Below, in pieces: positions 22,421-34,370 of a stretch of 64,000 nt of DNA (its first letter is position 1; every line of letters starts with the position of its first letter). The translations under genes were made by a program, and so were the position numbers. Location of the stretch: positions 157,971,461 to 158,035,460 of the forward strand of contig CM051460.1 in NCBI GenBank assembly GCA_028095005.1. Direction: 5' to 3'. This DNA comes from Rhynchospora pubera (taxonomy: Eukaryota > Streptophyta > Magnoliopsida > Poales > Cyperaceae). The notes under the pieces are model-generated. The model made no database searches. It saw only the letters and a program-made list of their open reading frames with translations, and was not told the DNA's origin.

Positions 22421-23573
22421 ACTTCAGCGTGCATATAAACTTCTGATCCCAGATTAATCATAGACCGAAAGCTTGTAATTCCATTCTTCTACAGATTTTC
22501 AATATTCTTCTTCAAATCCAAACTAACATCAATTTGGGTTAAGGAAGTGAATGAAACAATCTGTACAACATTACATTTCACTTTCCAAGCGTAGGGAGAT
22601 AGAATAGAAATGTCAATCTTACCTGAACCAAACTGAGCTCATATTATGAAATAATAATACATGTTTACAGATTATATGACGTGTAATATTCTATATTAAT
22701 AAGAACAATCACTTACTGATAAGGAGCAACACAAAACCTATCAATAGTATTCAGTTGGATACTCTTGTTTACAAAGGACACTTGAAAATGCTCAAACTTG
22801 ACAATCTTGAATATATTTCTGAACTGTTGTACACATTTTTGAGCCGTTCGATTAAATTCAATTGGGACAACCCCTAGAATTTAATGACTGTCGTGCTAAA
22901 CCTACTCAAGAAGCAAAATTTAGATCCCTCAATGCTGCTATTTCAAATAAGAAGCAACATATAGATACCTATCCAACGAACTAAAATTTCAGATTAATAT
23001 AAAGGGCTAATTTAACTTACTCGACCCAATGGACAATTGAATTCACAAAGTAAAGGATACAACATCTTCTGCTGATGGAACACCTTATCCCTGCCGTGAA
23101 AGATTAAAATGTTAACTAATTATTATGGTAATATGAAAGGTATCAGTTAGGTACGCTGACAACTGGAGTGCATCAAATAAGAAGTAAAAAAAAATTGCTT
23201 AATGATTTCTGCTCAACCATAAATATCATGAGATAAATTATGTAAAACCCCAAGAAGCATGACAGACATCCTCTACACCCATCACTTTCCTCATATATGT
23301 AATCAGAAGATGAAGAAAAAGGAGTAAATTGGGCCTAATTTTAGTAAAATTAGGAGAAAAGCATATGTTGGTTCCTGAGACACTTCTCATTCCAATAGGT
23401 ATTGCCCTCTATATAATATTTGTTCATGTTTCTCAGCAAAATCACTGAAAAAATTAGTAAACTGGAATAGGTTACCGTTCATTAATGGCCTTGACAAGGT
23501 CAGGCTTGAGGCGCTTGTCAACGAATTCCTCATACCTCTGCACCTTCTCTTTCCTCAAATAATCCTCTTCCAT
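22421..23573 (-). pseudogene. UXT-like prefoldin pseudogene, exons 1-3
   Basis: Exon 1 (23476-23573) reads MEEDYLRKEKVQRYEEFVDK and on to KAINE, ending in phase 2. Exon 2 (23061-23090) gives RDKVFHQQKM, and exon 3 (22421-22522) gives LDLKKNIENL-stop-KNGITSFRSMINLGSEVYMHAE. These match the first half of plant UXT homologues, small alpha-prefoldin-type coiled-coil proteins. Splice sites and phases agree across all three exons. In exon 3 the glutamate codon of the NLEKN motif is TAG, a nonsense change. The last exon(s), beginning around PDTRHIFVDVG, are missing; the next recognisable coding sequence on this strand is the eIF5A fragment 1.1 kb further on. Confidence 0.8.
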
Positions 23574-23690
23574 CCTCTACTGAGACAGAGAGAGAGAGAG
23601 AGATAGAAGTGGAGTAGCCCAGAAAAGCCACGGAAATAAAGAAGTTTAATTTAGGCCTGCACACCTTGCACAGTGAAGGAGCCGCTACGC

Positions 23691-23717
23691 GAGAGAGAGA
23701 GAGAGAGAGAGAGAGAG
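23691..23717. repeat. (GA)n microsatellite upstream of the UXT start
   Basis: A run of GA dinucleotides, about 120 bp upstream of the UXT-like ATG; on the minus strand it is a CT run of the sort common in plant 5'UTRs. Confidence 0.85.
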
Positions 23718-23719
23718 CC

Positions 23720-25046
23720 GCAGAGGAAGCAATTTCAAGTCTGGACTCTGGAGAAGAGACTCCAAGCTTAGGGAGGCGAAATGGAGAGATTCTTTTCGGA
23801 CCATTTTGGGCTTTTCTAGGCTTGTCTCTCATTAGGCCTTATGGAAATAAATTTTAACATGGGCCGATTAATGAGCGTAATGACTAATGAGGCTCGGACC
23901 TAATTTAAATTAGTAAATCAATCGACATAACAATATGAACTGACCTTTTAGCCTGCAATTTTATTTTATCTTTATCTTGGTTTGTTAATCAGTAAATCAC
24001 AATTTTCTGTTTATGGCGCTTAGTTCCATCTATCAAATTTAGAGCAGCGTTTTATTTCACTGAAACAAACGATAGTTGGCACAGATAGTCAGCAGTACTA
24101 GAGAGAGAACATTTTGTTACAGAGATACTAGCAAGTATCAAGACACGCTTCCTTTATGTCTATTTTATTATAGAATGATTTTGATCCTAACTAATTTAAA
24201 TGTATTGACAGGTTGAATGGTTTAATTAGAAATATTGTAACTAAAAAGTTGTAAACTCTTCTTGATTCCAGGGTAGCTTGCTGGTTGCAATGGTTATAAC
24301 TTGCAAGTGATCCAGTCTTCATAGACCGAGTGATTGTATCCCACAAAAGTGCAACCCACAATTGTAATCTCTTCTTTTTGCCATGTACATGAAGGGTGTG
24401 GAAACTAACTCACAAAATTACTGGATATCTAACAATAATTTACAGCTAGGCAGCAAAAGGAACTGGCAAATTTTATTTCATTTATTCACTCTGTTTGATA
24501 TACCAGTAGGCTCTACTTCTGGAAATCAGATGCTACACATCAATTCAAAAGAACGACAGAAGGAATCAAGGATAGGGAATCCTCAACATCCACCACCTCT
24601 TTTTCATTTCATTTCATTTCAGAGAGAATAGATAACCATTTTCAAAGTTTACAGCATGAGCATGTGACATACTATTACAAGCAAAATGGGTCCAATTAAT
24701 TCACTGTCACTCTGCTCCAAACAAAACGGGCCAACTTGGATTGAGATACTTCCACACTAAGAGTCCCATCCAGCACAATTCATGTATGCCTCTATTGGGG
24801 CACAGAAGTGACATGAGTTAGGCAATAGATGAGTCAAATTCAAGGAGGCAGGATGCCTAAAAGACAATTATTGATTAGATTGATCCACTTTTCTTTACAA
24901 ATTTTTTGTTGTTATGGATAAAATGTTTCCAATTTAGAGTCTGAATCTCTATGTTATGTCTGTGGGGACAGAGAATCTTATGATTACTTGGGAGTTGAAC
25001 CATTACAAAATGTTCTTCACTTGTATGGAATAAAAAAAATTTGAGA
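23720..25046. other. Intergenic DNA, nothing recognised
   Basis: Both strands were read; no exon, RNA or clear repeat boundary was seen. The 82-codon frame at 24383-24631 is not like any known protein. Confidence 0.45.
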
Positions 25047-25238
25047 GGGACCGTTTGGATCGCTTAGGAATAAGAGTAATAGCTTCTTTCTAGACGGAAA
25101 TTTATTTCTAACCATTCAAACTTTTCACAAAGTTGCTAGATAGTCCTATCTAGTTTCTCTAAAAAATAACTCTTCGCAAAGTTACACACTTCCCAATATT
25201 TTTCGTCTAGAAATAGGCCAAGCGATCCAAACGGCCCC
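25047..25238. mobile_element. Tourist-like MITE, copy 3
   Basis: GGGACCGTTTGGATCG and CGATCCAAACGGCCCC termini are flanked by AGA on both sides. It is 192 bp, a slightly longer version with two CACAAAGTT-type blocks. Confidence 0.8.
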
Positions 25239-25995
25239 AGAAATATTACGCCTCTCAAACTTTTTATTCTCTGGTTTACTACTTGGTGAAAAGGAAACAA
25301 TATAGTGCTTACTGACTAATTGAAGGAATAATAAAGCGCTCTTCTCGTCTTTTCTTTGATGAAACAAATCAAGTATGGTAATTTTCTGACAAAAAACGAG
25401 TACACCTATGAGGTTATATGATTAATAGACCGGTATCTATCATTTCTTTTAACTAGCCATATAGAATTTCTGATTTGGTATGCAGAAACAGATACAGTCA
25501 GGTTAGTAATTTGAGCTGTTTGAATTTAAAATTTTAAATCGTACAAGTTAGCTTGGTTCCCTTGGGTTGTAGTTTTGGGTCCAATGGACAATGTTAATAA
25601 CATTTAGAAAATCAAGTTAAAAAAATTAAAACGAATGATTATAAACATGTTGGTCTTTTTCCTTTCGGCAATAAAAAAAAATAATGTAGTTGGAGTATCT
25701 TATCATTAGTAATGACTAAACATGAATACAAACACATTTGAAGTTATTTAACGAATGATAAAAAAATTTATGTAATTGATATACAAATAGTATGAAATAT
25801 GATGCATATATTAATATCAAATTTAAATTTAAAACTTATTTTTGATTGGAAAATTTATTGCCAATAAATTTCCGCCCAAAGCTTTCCTCAAATCCAGCAG
25901 TTTGGTATCTTGGGGACCGTTTGGATCGCTTAGGAATAAGAGAAATAACATATTCCTAGGGGAAAACATTGGGAAGTGTGTAATTTTGTGAAGAA

Positions 25996-28900
25996 CTAGG
26001 TATCTCATCGCGCTTCGCGCGATGAAGTCTGGTCTTTATGCAACTAAAATTACAGATAACTCAAGAAAGAGTAAAAGGTTTACCAGAGAAGATAATTAAA
26101 GCTACATTACACAAAAATGAACATCAATTGTATGCTGATATTGGCATTATATTTTTATACTGATCGAGATTTACATCAAAACTTATAATAGTAATGAGAA
26201 AATTTAGATATACCTGGATATGTAAGAAAACACGTAAATCTGTTGTTGCAAGTTTTTTTGCACCATCCTAACGAAAATTTTTTTTTTTTTTTTGCCAGCA
26301 GCCAATCCCTGCACCAACATACCAGAAATTAGAACTACGTAGGAGCTTATAGAAATAATAAAATTGTTTCTTGATCAAGTACGAAAAAAATAACTAAATC
26401 TCAAAAACAAAAATACAAAATAAAGTACTATAGTCGAGCAATTCTTAATTTTATCCTAGCCGACTAAAATTGTTCTACTGAAGCTAAATCCAGCATATTT
26501 TTTTTTCTGAAAATTACTATACAGAAAATAGCAAACTTTGAAAGATGCAAGGCCTCTGTGTCTATGACCGTTTGGCTGCTCCCTTCCATCGCCATGTCAT
26601 TGGCACTGTAGAAAGTAACAAAAATAAATAAGAAATACCCAAGCAACATAGTATGAATTGTTTTTTAAGTAAATTCTTTTAAGTGGCATCACCACTTGAT
26701 TGGTCCCCTCGACTTTGAAGGAACTGCTTTCTATGAAACAACTGCAGTATACAAATAGATCTGGAATTGTTGAATTTAAATTTTCAAAGCTGCATTCTAT
26801 CAATCCATTTTTTAGCGACAGCTACTAAATAATTTTTTTATCATTGCTCTGTACAAAAGAGGAACTCAATGAAGGGTAACAATGCTGAATGGAACTAAAC
26901 ATAGCATTGAATATAAACTTTTAGTTTTAAACGAAGGGAATAAAAAATGATAGCATCTTTATTTAATAGGGCAATGGCAGGCCTTAATCATCAACGATAT
27001 GCTGGTACGATAGTCATAGATTATTTTGTAGCATAATTTGGTTACGTTCGAAGCTAAACCTGGAGGACAATCAACTAATCTAAGTTGAGCGAATTTAATA
27101 TTAGACATTAAAACATATTTATTATATAAATTCCTTATACCCATTATTACAAAACACAAAATGTACAAAAAAAAAGTAACTGTCTTTTGACGAAAGAGAA
27201 GATTTAGATTTTTTTTAGTGCAATACATTACCAAACTTGTAAACATCGATATAATTAATAAAAAAACTGCAGAAGTAATTGTACCTCAAATATTTATATA
27301 AGTTTAAACATCATCCCCATCAAATTATGTATGAGCATTCTATGTGAAAAGTACTTCCTGAAAAAGAACTAAAAAAAAGAACAATTTTCTATCAGATTCT
27401 CTGAACAAATTAAGAATAAGGACAAATTGTGCTTTAGTAAAACACACCTAATCCTTGTATATAGCCAACCTGTTGAGTCTAAGCCTCTATGATTTCCATT
27501 CGCCGTAAATTAAAAGCTAAACATGGAGCATAAACCAATTCATCCAAACTATGGCAGTATATTAATTCACCCTTATAATACGACTCAATTGCAAATATAG
27601 ATAGGGATACTATATTGGCTAATTATACAAAAGAAAAGAACACAGAGATGTAATATTGCATTAATTTATGCTCTTACCTTCCAAGTAGGATAATAGTCTT
27701 AAAACCCTTAACTATTATATTTTAGTTACAATATCGATATGCGCTTAAAGAAATAACAAAAAATCTTACCATCTTGTCTGACACGCCAATCTCTTCGTTA
27801 TGATTCTCCCTGTGCGTATCTGATTCGACAGCATATGGAGTCTTGCACTAACTATTCAATGTCAAAAATAAAAATTAATAATATAGGTCGAAATACATGA
27901 GTACTGAATTTCTAGTAAAACTTCAAGCAATCAAATGAGAAAGGAGATAAAAGCATTCATAGCTCCTCACATAGTTTTCTTGCAGTTCTATTTAATGACG
28001 ATAAATATAACAAATGTCATAGATGATCTTGTCCTTAGTTTTCTTCCCAAATTAGTACGACCTGACAGCCTTGTAAGCTTGCAAACTGAAAAGGAATTTC
28101 AATGAGCATCCCTCAGAGACTGACACATGCGATGTCAACTGACATCTAACTTAAAGAGGATAACAAAATGAGAAGGAAAAGGAACACATCTAAAGAGAGG
28201 GCAAATCTAATCGTAATAGCCACCCATGTAGACAGGTAGCAAGGATTCAACGTGAAGAGAAAAAAAATAAAAGAAAATAAATTTTATAAACTTGGACCAA
28301 ATCTGAAGCTCACACTGTAAGAACCATACCTCATATGCACGAAAAGAAGACCAATAACATAGGTAAATTATATTTTATCCCGGGATTGAAAATAGCAAGA
28401 AAGTTTCATTATAATTTTCCACTATAATTGAACATGAAATCAATCACACATCTCCTTCTTAGCCAAAATAGCTAGCTTAAATAATTGTTAGGTAATTATT
28501 ATTTATTTTCTCATTAATTAAAACCTAAACAAAACTATTGAAGTCACAACATAAATTAAATACTATCAAAATTTTCTATGACATCATAAGGAAATATCAA
28601 GCATTTAAAAGAGAAATAACTCCTTACAGCAGCATTCGTAAGATTCTTATAGAAAACAAAGAACAACTATGTTGGAATCACCAAGTCCATCTTGTACCCA
28701 AAGCACAGAAATTGCTATGAGAAACAAAATCGGTATGAGAAAACAGCAAAAATCATCCGAAAATCGCAAAAGAGACTAATGTGACATGCTACTTACCCAA
28801 TCCTAAATGACAGGAAGCTCTTCAGCAGAAGACAACAATCCTAAAACTAACTACAGACACAACAAAAGGGATTCCGAAAAGAAATCCTAGGAAAACAATG

Positions 28901-29870
28901 ATCCCAAATTAAACCACAAAAATTAGCGAGCCCACTTTAGAGGAAAAACTTGAGAAGACTAAATCCTAATGGAAACACCAACCTAAGAAGGAAACACAAC
29001 AGATCGAAAAGTTCCAGGAGAACGAAGGAAGATAGAAAAACAAAAAGAGTAAAAAATGGAAAAGAACAAAGTGAAGAAGAAGAGACGATACCTAGATAGG
29101 AGAAATGAGGAGAGAGATGGATCGTCCAAGCTATTGATCTGAGGCCGTTGATCAATCGGCCAAGCTACCTGATCCGCCCTTCGTTTCAACCCTCGCGCCA
29201 CCATTGCTTTTCCTTTGCCGATCTGGCACAGAAAATGCATGCAAAATCTGCGAGAAAGAGAAATCGTATGCAGAAGCAAAGAGAGAGCGAAGAATAGACA
29301 GAGGAAGAAAGCTGCGCAGAGAGAAAGAGAGATCACCAGGTCAAAGCTTTAGGTCGGGGTAGAAGGAAGCCTATCTAGCTATGATCGGCGATCCCCATTA
29401 TTATTGAAGAAGAGAAGTACAGAGGTCTCTCTCTCCTGCTTTCCTTTTTGGCTTCGTGCAGAAAAGCGATGGAAGTACTGGAGAGGGAGCCCATTGATCC
29501 CTGTAGCTGTTCCTGTTGTAGCTGTTCGTGCGCCAGAAAGAATCTAAACAGAAAGCCACCTAACGAATTTAGCGAAACACGGAAAGGAAACAACAAATAA
29601 TGCAAAGAAAATCGAACGCACAGATCAATAGCGGAGACGTCTCTGTAGCTACCCCTGCGTCCGTAAGAACCTAAATAGAAAGCCATGTAAGAAATGTTGC
29701 CGCGATACAGAAGCAAATAACAAACAACATATAGAAAATCCACAATACAAAATTGATAGTGGAGATGAATGGACACGATGAAATCCATCGTAAGCAGACG
29801 AAAATCGGACGGCTGAAGTTGATGTGCACGTTACTGTAGATTGGGTCAGTGAACTATGAATGTTTTATGA
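25996..29870 (-). mobile_element. Non-autonomous Helitron, 3875 bp
   Basis: On the minus strand it begins TCATAAAACATTC (5' TC) and ends with the stem CATCGCGCGAAGCGCGATG, then AGATAC, then CTAG. Insertion is between host A (25995) and T (29871), with no target duplication, as Helitrons do. No Rep/helicase is encoded. Open frames inside, the longest 137 codons at 29375-29788, are unlike known proteins. The GC-richer block 28930-29400 resembles a 5'UTR or promoter and may be captured host sequence. Confidence 0.75.
29517..29768. repeat. Two diverged tandem units of about 124 bp within the Helitron
   Basis: Units starting at about 29517 and 29646 share GTAGCT, AAGAA.CTAAA.AGAAAGCCA, AA.AGGAAACAA-type words and end AT(C)AATAG(C/T)GGAGA(C/T)G. 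The offset is about 129 bp. Confidence 0.6.
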
Positions 29871-30280
29871 TTTGGATGGTTAGGAATAAATTTTCGCTTA
29901 GAAAGAGACTATCCTCTTATTTCTAAATAATCCAAACGGCCCCATTGTCAATAACGCACTATATATTGTAATAGATTACTGAGAATAAACTTCCTTTCCT
30001 TTTATTCTAAGAAAAATTGAAAGGAACGAAAGATACAGGTAACTTTTTCGGATATAAGTTTGAGAAATTTTATTTTCATTTGGAAAAGTTTCATCGACGA
30101 CCGAAATAAAATCTTGTTTTGCATATCATTATTCGATACATTTTACTTTTATTTTTGTTCTATATATGTTATTTTTCTTCTTAAATCCACTTGAGAGAGA
30201 GCTAGATGTAGCAAATACATCCGCCAATTAGAAAAATGTAGATTAATTAAGATTCATTGAGATCTTGTTAGTCATCATTG

Positions 30281-30595
30281 AGTAGATTGTACAAATATGG
30301 CCTCTCTGCATCAGGCATTTACTATTTTGATCCTTACAATATTCAATTTGTATCAGATTGGTCCTACTATTATAATTGGTCAAAAGGTCATTGATTCAAA
30401 TAGTACTGTTAGCATCAAATACATTTTATTGTCGAAAAAATTCACTCCATAAACAATCATAAGTAAATTGTACAAATGGTCTCTAAAGTATCAGACGATA
30501 CTATTTTTGGTCCATAAAATTTTTAATTTCTGTCAGATTGGTCCTATAACCAACGGTACAAACGTTCGACGATATTCTTGTTAGCATCTATGTTA
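30281..30595. repeat. Two diverged direct repeats
   Basis: GTAGATTGTACAAAT... at 30281 and GTAAATTGTACAAAT... at 30468 share a following order of words: ATCAG, ATACTATTTT, GATCC/GGTCC, AATTT, TCAGATTGGTCCTA, then TGTTAGCATC. No family is assigned. Confidence 0.65.
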
Positions 30596-30853
30596 TGAAG
30601 ATATATTCTTAACTCGGTGTGGATAATAATGATTCACACGTAGTCTTTATTATATTTTTTGGGTAGTATTCACACCATCCGCGACGCGAGTGAGGTGGAT
30701 GAAAATTATACTTTTACAATGAATATTAAAGATATGATTAATGTAGTACGAATTAGAAATTTTACGAGTCGAAATCAACTTTTGAACTTTAAGAATTAAA
30801 ATAGTCTATGAATGATCTAGAATTACATCTATGCTGTTGTTTTCTAATATAAT

Positions 30854-31002
30854 GCCTCCGTTTGGATAGGTGTAGGAAGAAGGGAAAAAGGGAAGAAGCG
30901 GGAAGAAGTATTGGGAAGTGTGTAACTTTGTGAAGAGTTTGGATTGTTTATAATTTTTTTTCTTCATTCTTCCTACTTCTTCTCAACCATCCAAACGGAG
31001 GC
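30854..31002. mobile_element. Tourist-like MITE, copy 5
   Basis: GCCTCCGTTTGGATAG and CATCCAAACGGAGGC ends with AAT duplicated on both sides; 149 bp with the GGGAAGTGTGTAACTTTGTG block. Confidence 0.85.
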
Positions 31003-31027
31003 AATAAGAAGAGACCCAACAACATCT

Positions 31028-31207
31028 TGGGAATCCGTATCCGCTCCCTCGCGGGACCGTCCAGCGCAGCCTTAGAACCGTCCGATCTGATCTGGACGGT
31101 TCGGGCCTATCAATCTGGTTACATGCACGGAGCTTCCTTTGCCATTGAAATTAAATCAGACGGCTGTGATCTAGGAGCTGGACAGTCCCGCGCGGGACTA
31201 GATCCCA
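31028..31207 (+). mobile_element. Hairpin MITE, core family copy C
   Basis: The private stem is CTCCCTCGCGGGACCGTCCAGC against its complement GCTGGACAGTCCCGCGCGG. The shared part is CCGTCCGATCTGATCTGG...GGCCTATCAATCT...TACATGCACGGAGC. No target duplication could be defined, so the ends are approximate. Confidence 0.65.
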
Positions 31208-31209
31208 TT

Positions 31210-32688
31210 TGACAGGGGGGGTCCATTCAAAGACCCGGTGCACCACGTGAGACCAAACACCTTTTCCCATCAAACATCGTTATAGTCATCATCCGTACCA
31301 CTTTTAAGCTCATCCGAAAATTTAAATGTAGTAAAATCTAAACGGCTACGTGTCTACTCAAATCCACCATTGTGCATCATATATTATAATATTTTTTAAG
31401 TAGCCACCCAACATTTCAATGCGTTTTTTAAGTAAAACCATCATTACTGTACCTTAAACCAAATCAGGTAGGCACATGAGCGACACCAACATTTATAATC
31501 ATATTTAAGCAAAAAGAAAAGAAAGCTATGTAATCATACACTCTTTTTGAAAAAAATAATCTGGACCAGAGAGCTCTTTAAGCAGAATAATTGCCGAAGG
31601 TTATAATTTATAGCTGTTTACATATTTCTCCAATATAATATTTAAAATGAAAGAATAATTTAAATAAAAAAAAATTTCGGACAACAGTGTTTATTTTGAC
31701 CGTACGTACGTGACTTGGACAATGAAATGACCTAAATTGGACCTATTCTCAGTCTCGGGTAATTCCTACCAAACCCCCTTACATCTCTAACTCTAATCCG
31801 AATCCGAATTTTGTTTTCTTATTTTCTTTTGGCTGCATACTCCGCATTAATAAAAGAGTGCGGAGAAAGTGCATTTATAATTTTTCATCATGAGAGGGAC
31901 CAACCTGTATAATATAATATATATTCTCTAGCATTAAATGAGTGCCTCCGAATGGAATAGCAACTTAGCAAGTTCTTATGCATTTCTCCCTCCTTCCCAT
32001 ATCATTTCACCAGATATCAGAAACTATCCTCTCTGTACTTGCACCCAAAAACCCCCCATCCATTTACTGCTCTCGCAAATCTAAGGCTTCCAACATAGGT
32101 TGTACGGATACTTTCAAAATACGTATTAAATATCTATTCTTATGCAAATACTTGTGCGATTCAAATCCGATACTACACGTAGCGAATTTTAATAATGGGT
32201 TTGACCGCCGGTCAGAATATGTCAAGATTCACTTTGGATTCATTTTTTTATATGTTTTGGATACATTTTTTTTGTTGCAACTTAGAAAAAAAAATAGAAT
32301 GTATTATACTATACACTTATTGAATTAAAATAAATGAAATACTAGACAATGTATTTTGGAGTTGAATTTTTTAAAAGAAAATGTAATACGGGATAACATA
32401 GCATATTCACTATAAAATATCAAATTTTTGATATATGATGTGATTTTATTTTTATATAAATTTGTATCCTTATTGAAAAATGTTGTATTTTCGCACTCAC
32501 GCCGTATCGGATATGATGCCCGCACCCATGCAACATAGTTCCAAGTTCCAACATTGCACTTGTGACCTTGTAAAATATCATTAAAAAAGATAGATGTGAC
32601 ATACTTGTATTCATTTTTTTTTTTGATAGCTTCACCATCACTTATGTCTTCATCAATTTATGCTTTGAATACTCTGCCTATTCCAAAT
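31210..32688. other. AT-rich intergenic DNA
   Basis: No gene or transposon boundary was recognised on either strand. Confidence 0.45.
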
Positions 32689-32836
32689 GGCTCCGTTTGG
32701 ATGGTGTGGGAATAAGAGGAATAAGGGAAGAAGTATTGAGAAGTGTGTAACTTTGTAAGGAGTTTGAATTATTTATAATAAATTTGAAAGTAGAAAGAAA
32801 TTATTCTCTTATTCTTGCACCCATCCAAACGGAGCC
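32689..32836. mobile_element. Tourist-like MITE, copy 6
   Basis: GGCTCCGTTTGGATGG and CCATCCAAACGGAGCC ends, with AAT on both sides; 148 bp. Confidence 0.85.
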
Positions 32837-33364
32837 AATGACAAGACGAATACTGGTTTTATTTCTTCATATGAAAATTTAGATTTTTTTAGTTGTACAT
32901 ATCTCATAAATGGCATTCTTTTGCTGTAAGGCATTTCCTTACACGCGTACCGATATAGAACCTTTTATAATCGTACTTCCTTCTCGTTATTTTGGTCAAG
33001 ATCTTCATGGAACCACTTTGAGCTTTTTTTTTTCTCGGTTCTAATTCCTGTTTGTTTCTCTAAAAATCCATTTTAAAATAACTATATTACTATAGTAACA
33101 TTAAGTGAGAAATTTTATTGAAAAATATCGTATTTTTTATTTTTCAATTCTGATGAGAACAATCTATCAACTAGGAAATAAGGTAAGTCATTCAATTTTA
33201 CAACTCAAGGCCTCAAGGGTCCTCTTAATAATCAAGTATCTCGTCTTAAATGCAACTATCACGTTAAATCATGCAAGAATAATAGAATATGATATATGAT
33301 ATGGTCTACTAGTTATCTATTATCTATTTTTTTTAAAGGTTTACTAGTTATCTATTATCTCTTT

Positions 33365-33510
33365 GGCTCCGTTTGGATAGGTGTGGGAAGAAGGGAAGAA
33401 GTGGGAAGAAGTATTGGAATGTGTGTAACTTTGTGAAGAGTTTGGATTGTTTATAATTTTTTTTCCTTCTTCCTTCTTCATACTTCTTCTCAACGCATTC
33501 AAACGGAGGC
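33365..33510. mobile_element. Tourist-like MITE, copy 7
   Basis: GGCTCCGTTTGGATAG and CATTCAAACGGAGGC ends, with TTT on both sides; 146 bp. Confidence 0.85.
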
Positions 33511-33544
33511 TTTATGAAAAATTTCTAAACCGCCTCTCATCTTA

Positions 33545-33732
33545 GGCTCCGTTTGGATGGCTTCTTCCGGAATAAGGAATAAGGAATAACCATTTTTTAC
33601 CAATAAATTTATTTCTAACCATCCAAACTCTTCACAAAAGTTACACACTTCCCAATAAATTTATCCCTTCCCAATAAATTTCTTCCCTTCTTTCTTCTTC
33701 CTACCTTATTCTCAACGCATCCAAACGGAGCC
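33545..33732. mobile_element. Tourist-like MITE, copy 8
   Basis: GGCTCCGTTTGGATGG and CATCCAAACGGAGCC ends, with TTA on both sides. It lies 34 bp from copy 7 and about 640 bp upstream of the AGO7 start codon. Confidence 0.85.
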
Positions 33733-34212
33733 TTATCTTCTAAAACAATTGTGTAAAAACAAAACCACTCTTTCCTATGAGAAAATGAATTATTGAATAG
33801 TCTTCACAAAATTTTTAAGAGAGATTCAACGACTCTGATCAAATACTGCACGTTATGGGTGAAATAATACTTCCACCAACCTGATTGCAAGTAGGCCAAC
33901 CATAAATTTTTTATTTGACTTAAACTTGAAGTGATTTAAAATTTATTCGAAAACTTACCGCGATTTTTTTTTTTTTTATATCAAACTTACCTCGATTACC
34001 ATAAAATAACCACACCACAAACCTAATATTTCCTCATTTTTATCCAATCATACAAAATCGATTTAATCGAGTCCATAACGAATATGTGCAAAAGTATTAG
34101 AGACATTTTATAACCATCTATATATCTCATAAAAAAAGTAATTTTGAGGGTCTATTTGTAAAAGTAGTACTATATGCACAGGAAAAATAAAAACTTTAAA
34201 ACCCAACGGATC

Positions 34213-34235
34213 CTCTCTCTCTCTCTCTCTCTCTC
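34213..34235. repeat. (CT)n microsatellite in the AGO7 leader
   Basis: A CT run about 140 bp upstream of the AGO7 ATG, in a pyrimidine-rich stretch likely to be 5'UTR. A TATATAT motif near 34118 is a candidate TATA box. Confidence 0.7.
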
Positions 34236-34370
34236 GGGGTCAAAAACTAATATCACCAATCACCCTGCTCTCTCTTCCTGATACATCCTCTTTGTCTGCC
34301 TCCCCAGTTGAAAAACAGATCCACTCAACACACACTCTCTCTCTCACTTACAAGCGGACCACTTTCTCCA

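Larger units (their letters stand above)
25913..29943. mobile_element. Tourist-like MITE, copy 4, split by a Helitron
   Basis: The left half (25913-25995) runs from GGGACCGTTTGGATCG to GTGTAATTTTGTGAAGAA. The right half (29871-29943) runs from TTTGGATGGTTAGGAATAA to AATCCAAACGGCCCC. Joined across the intervening 3875 bp they give a normal family member of about 156 bp. This fixes both insertion points at an A/T dinucleotide. Confidence 0.8.

Noticed and set aside
29375..29788. 137-codon open frame on the minus strand inside the Helitron
   Set aside because: No recognisable domain, odd composition, and it spans the two diverged direct repeats of the Helitron; judged incidental.
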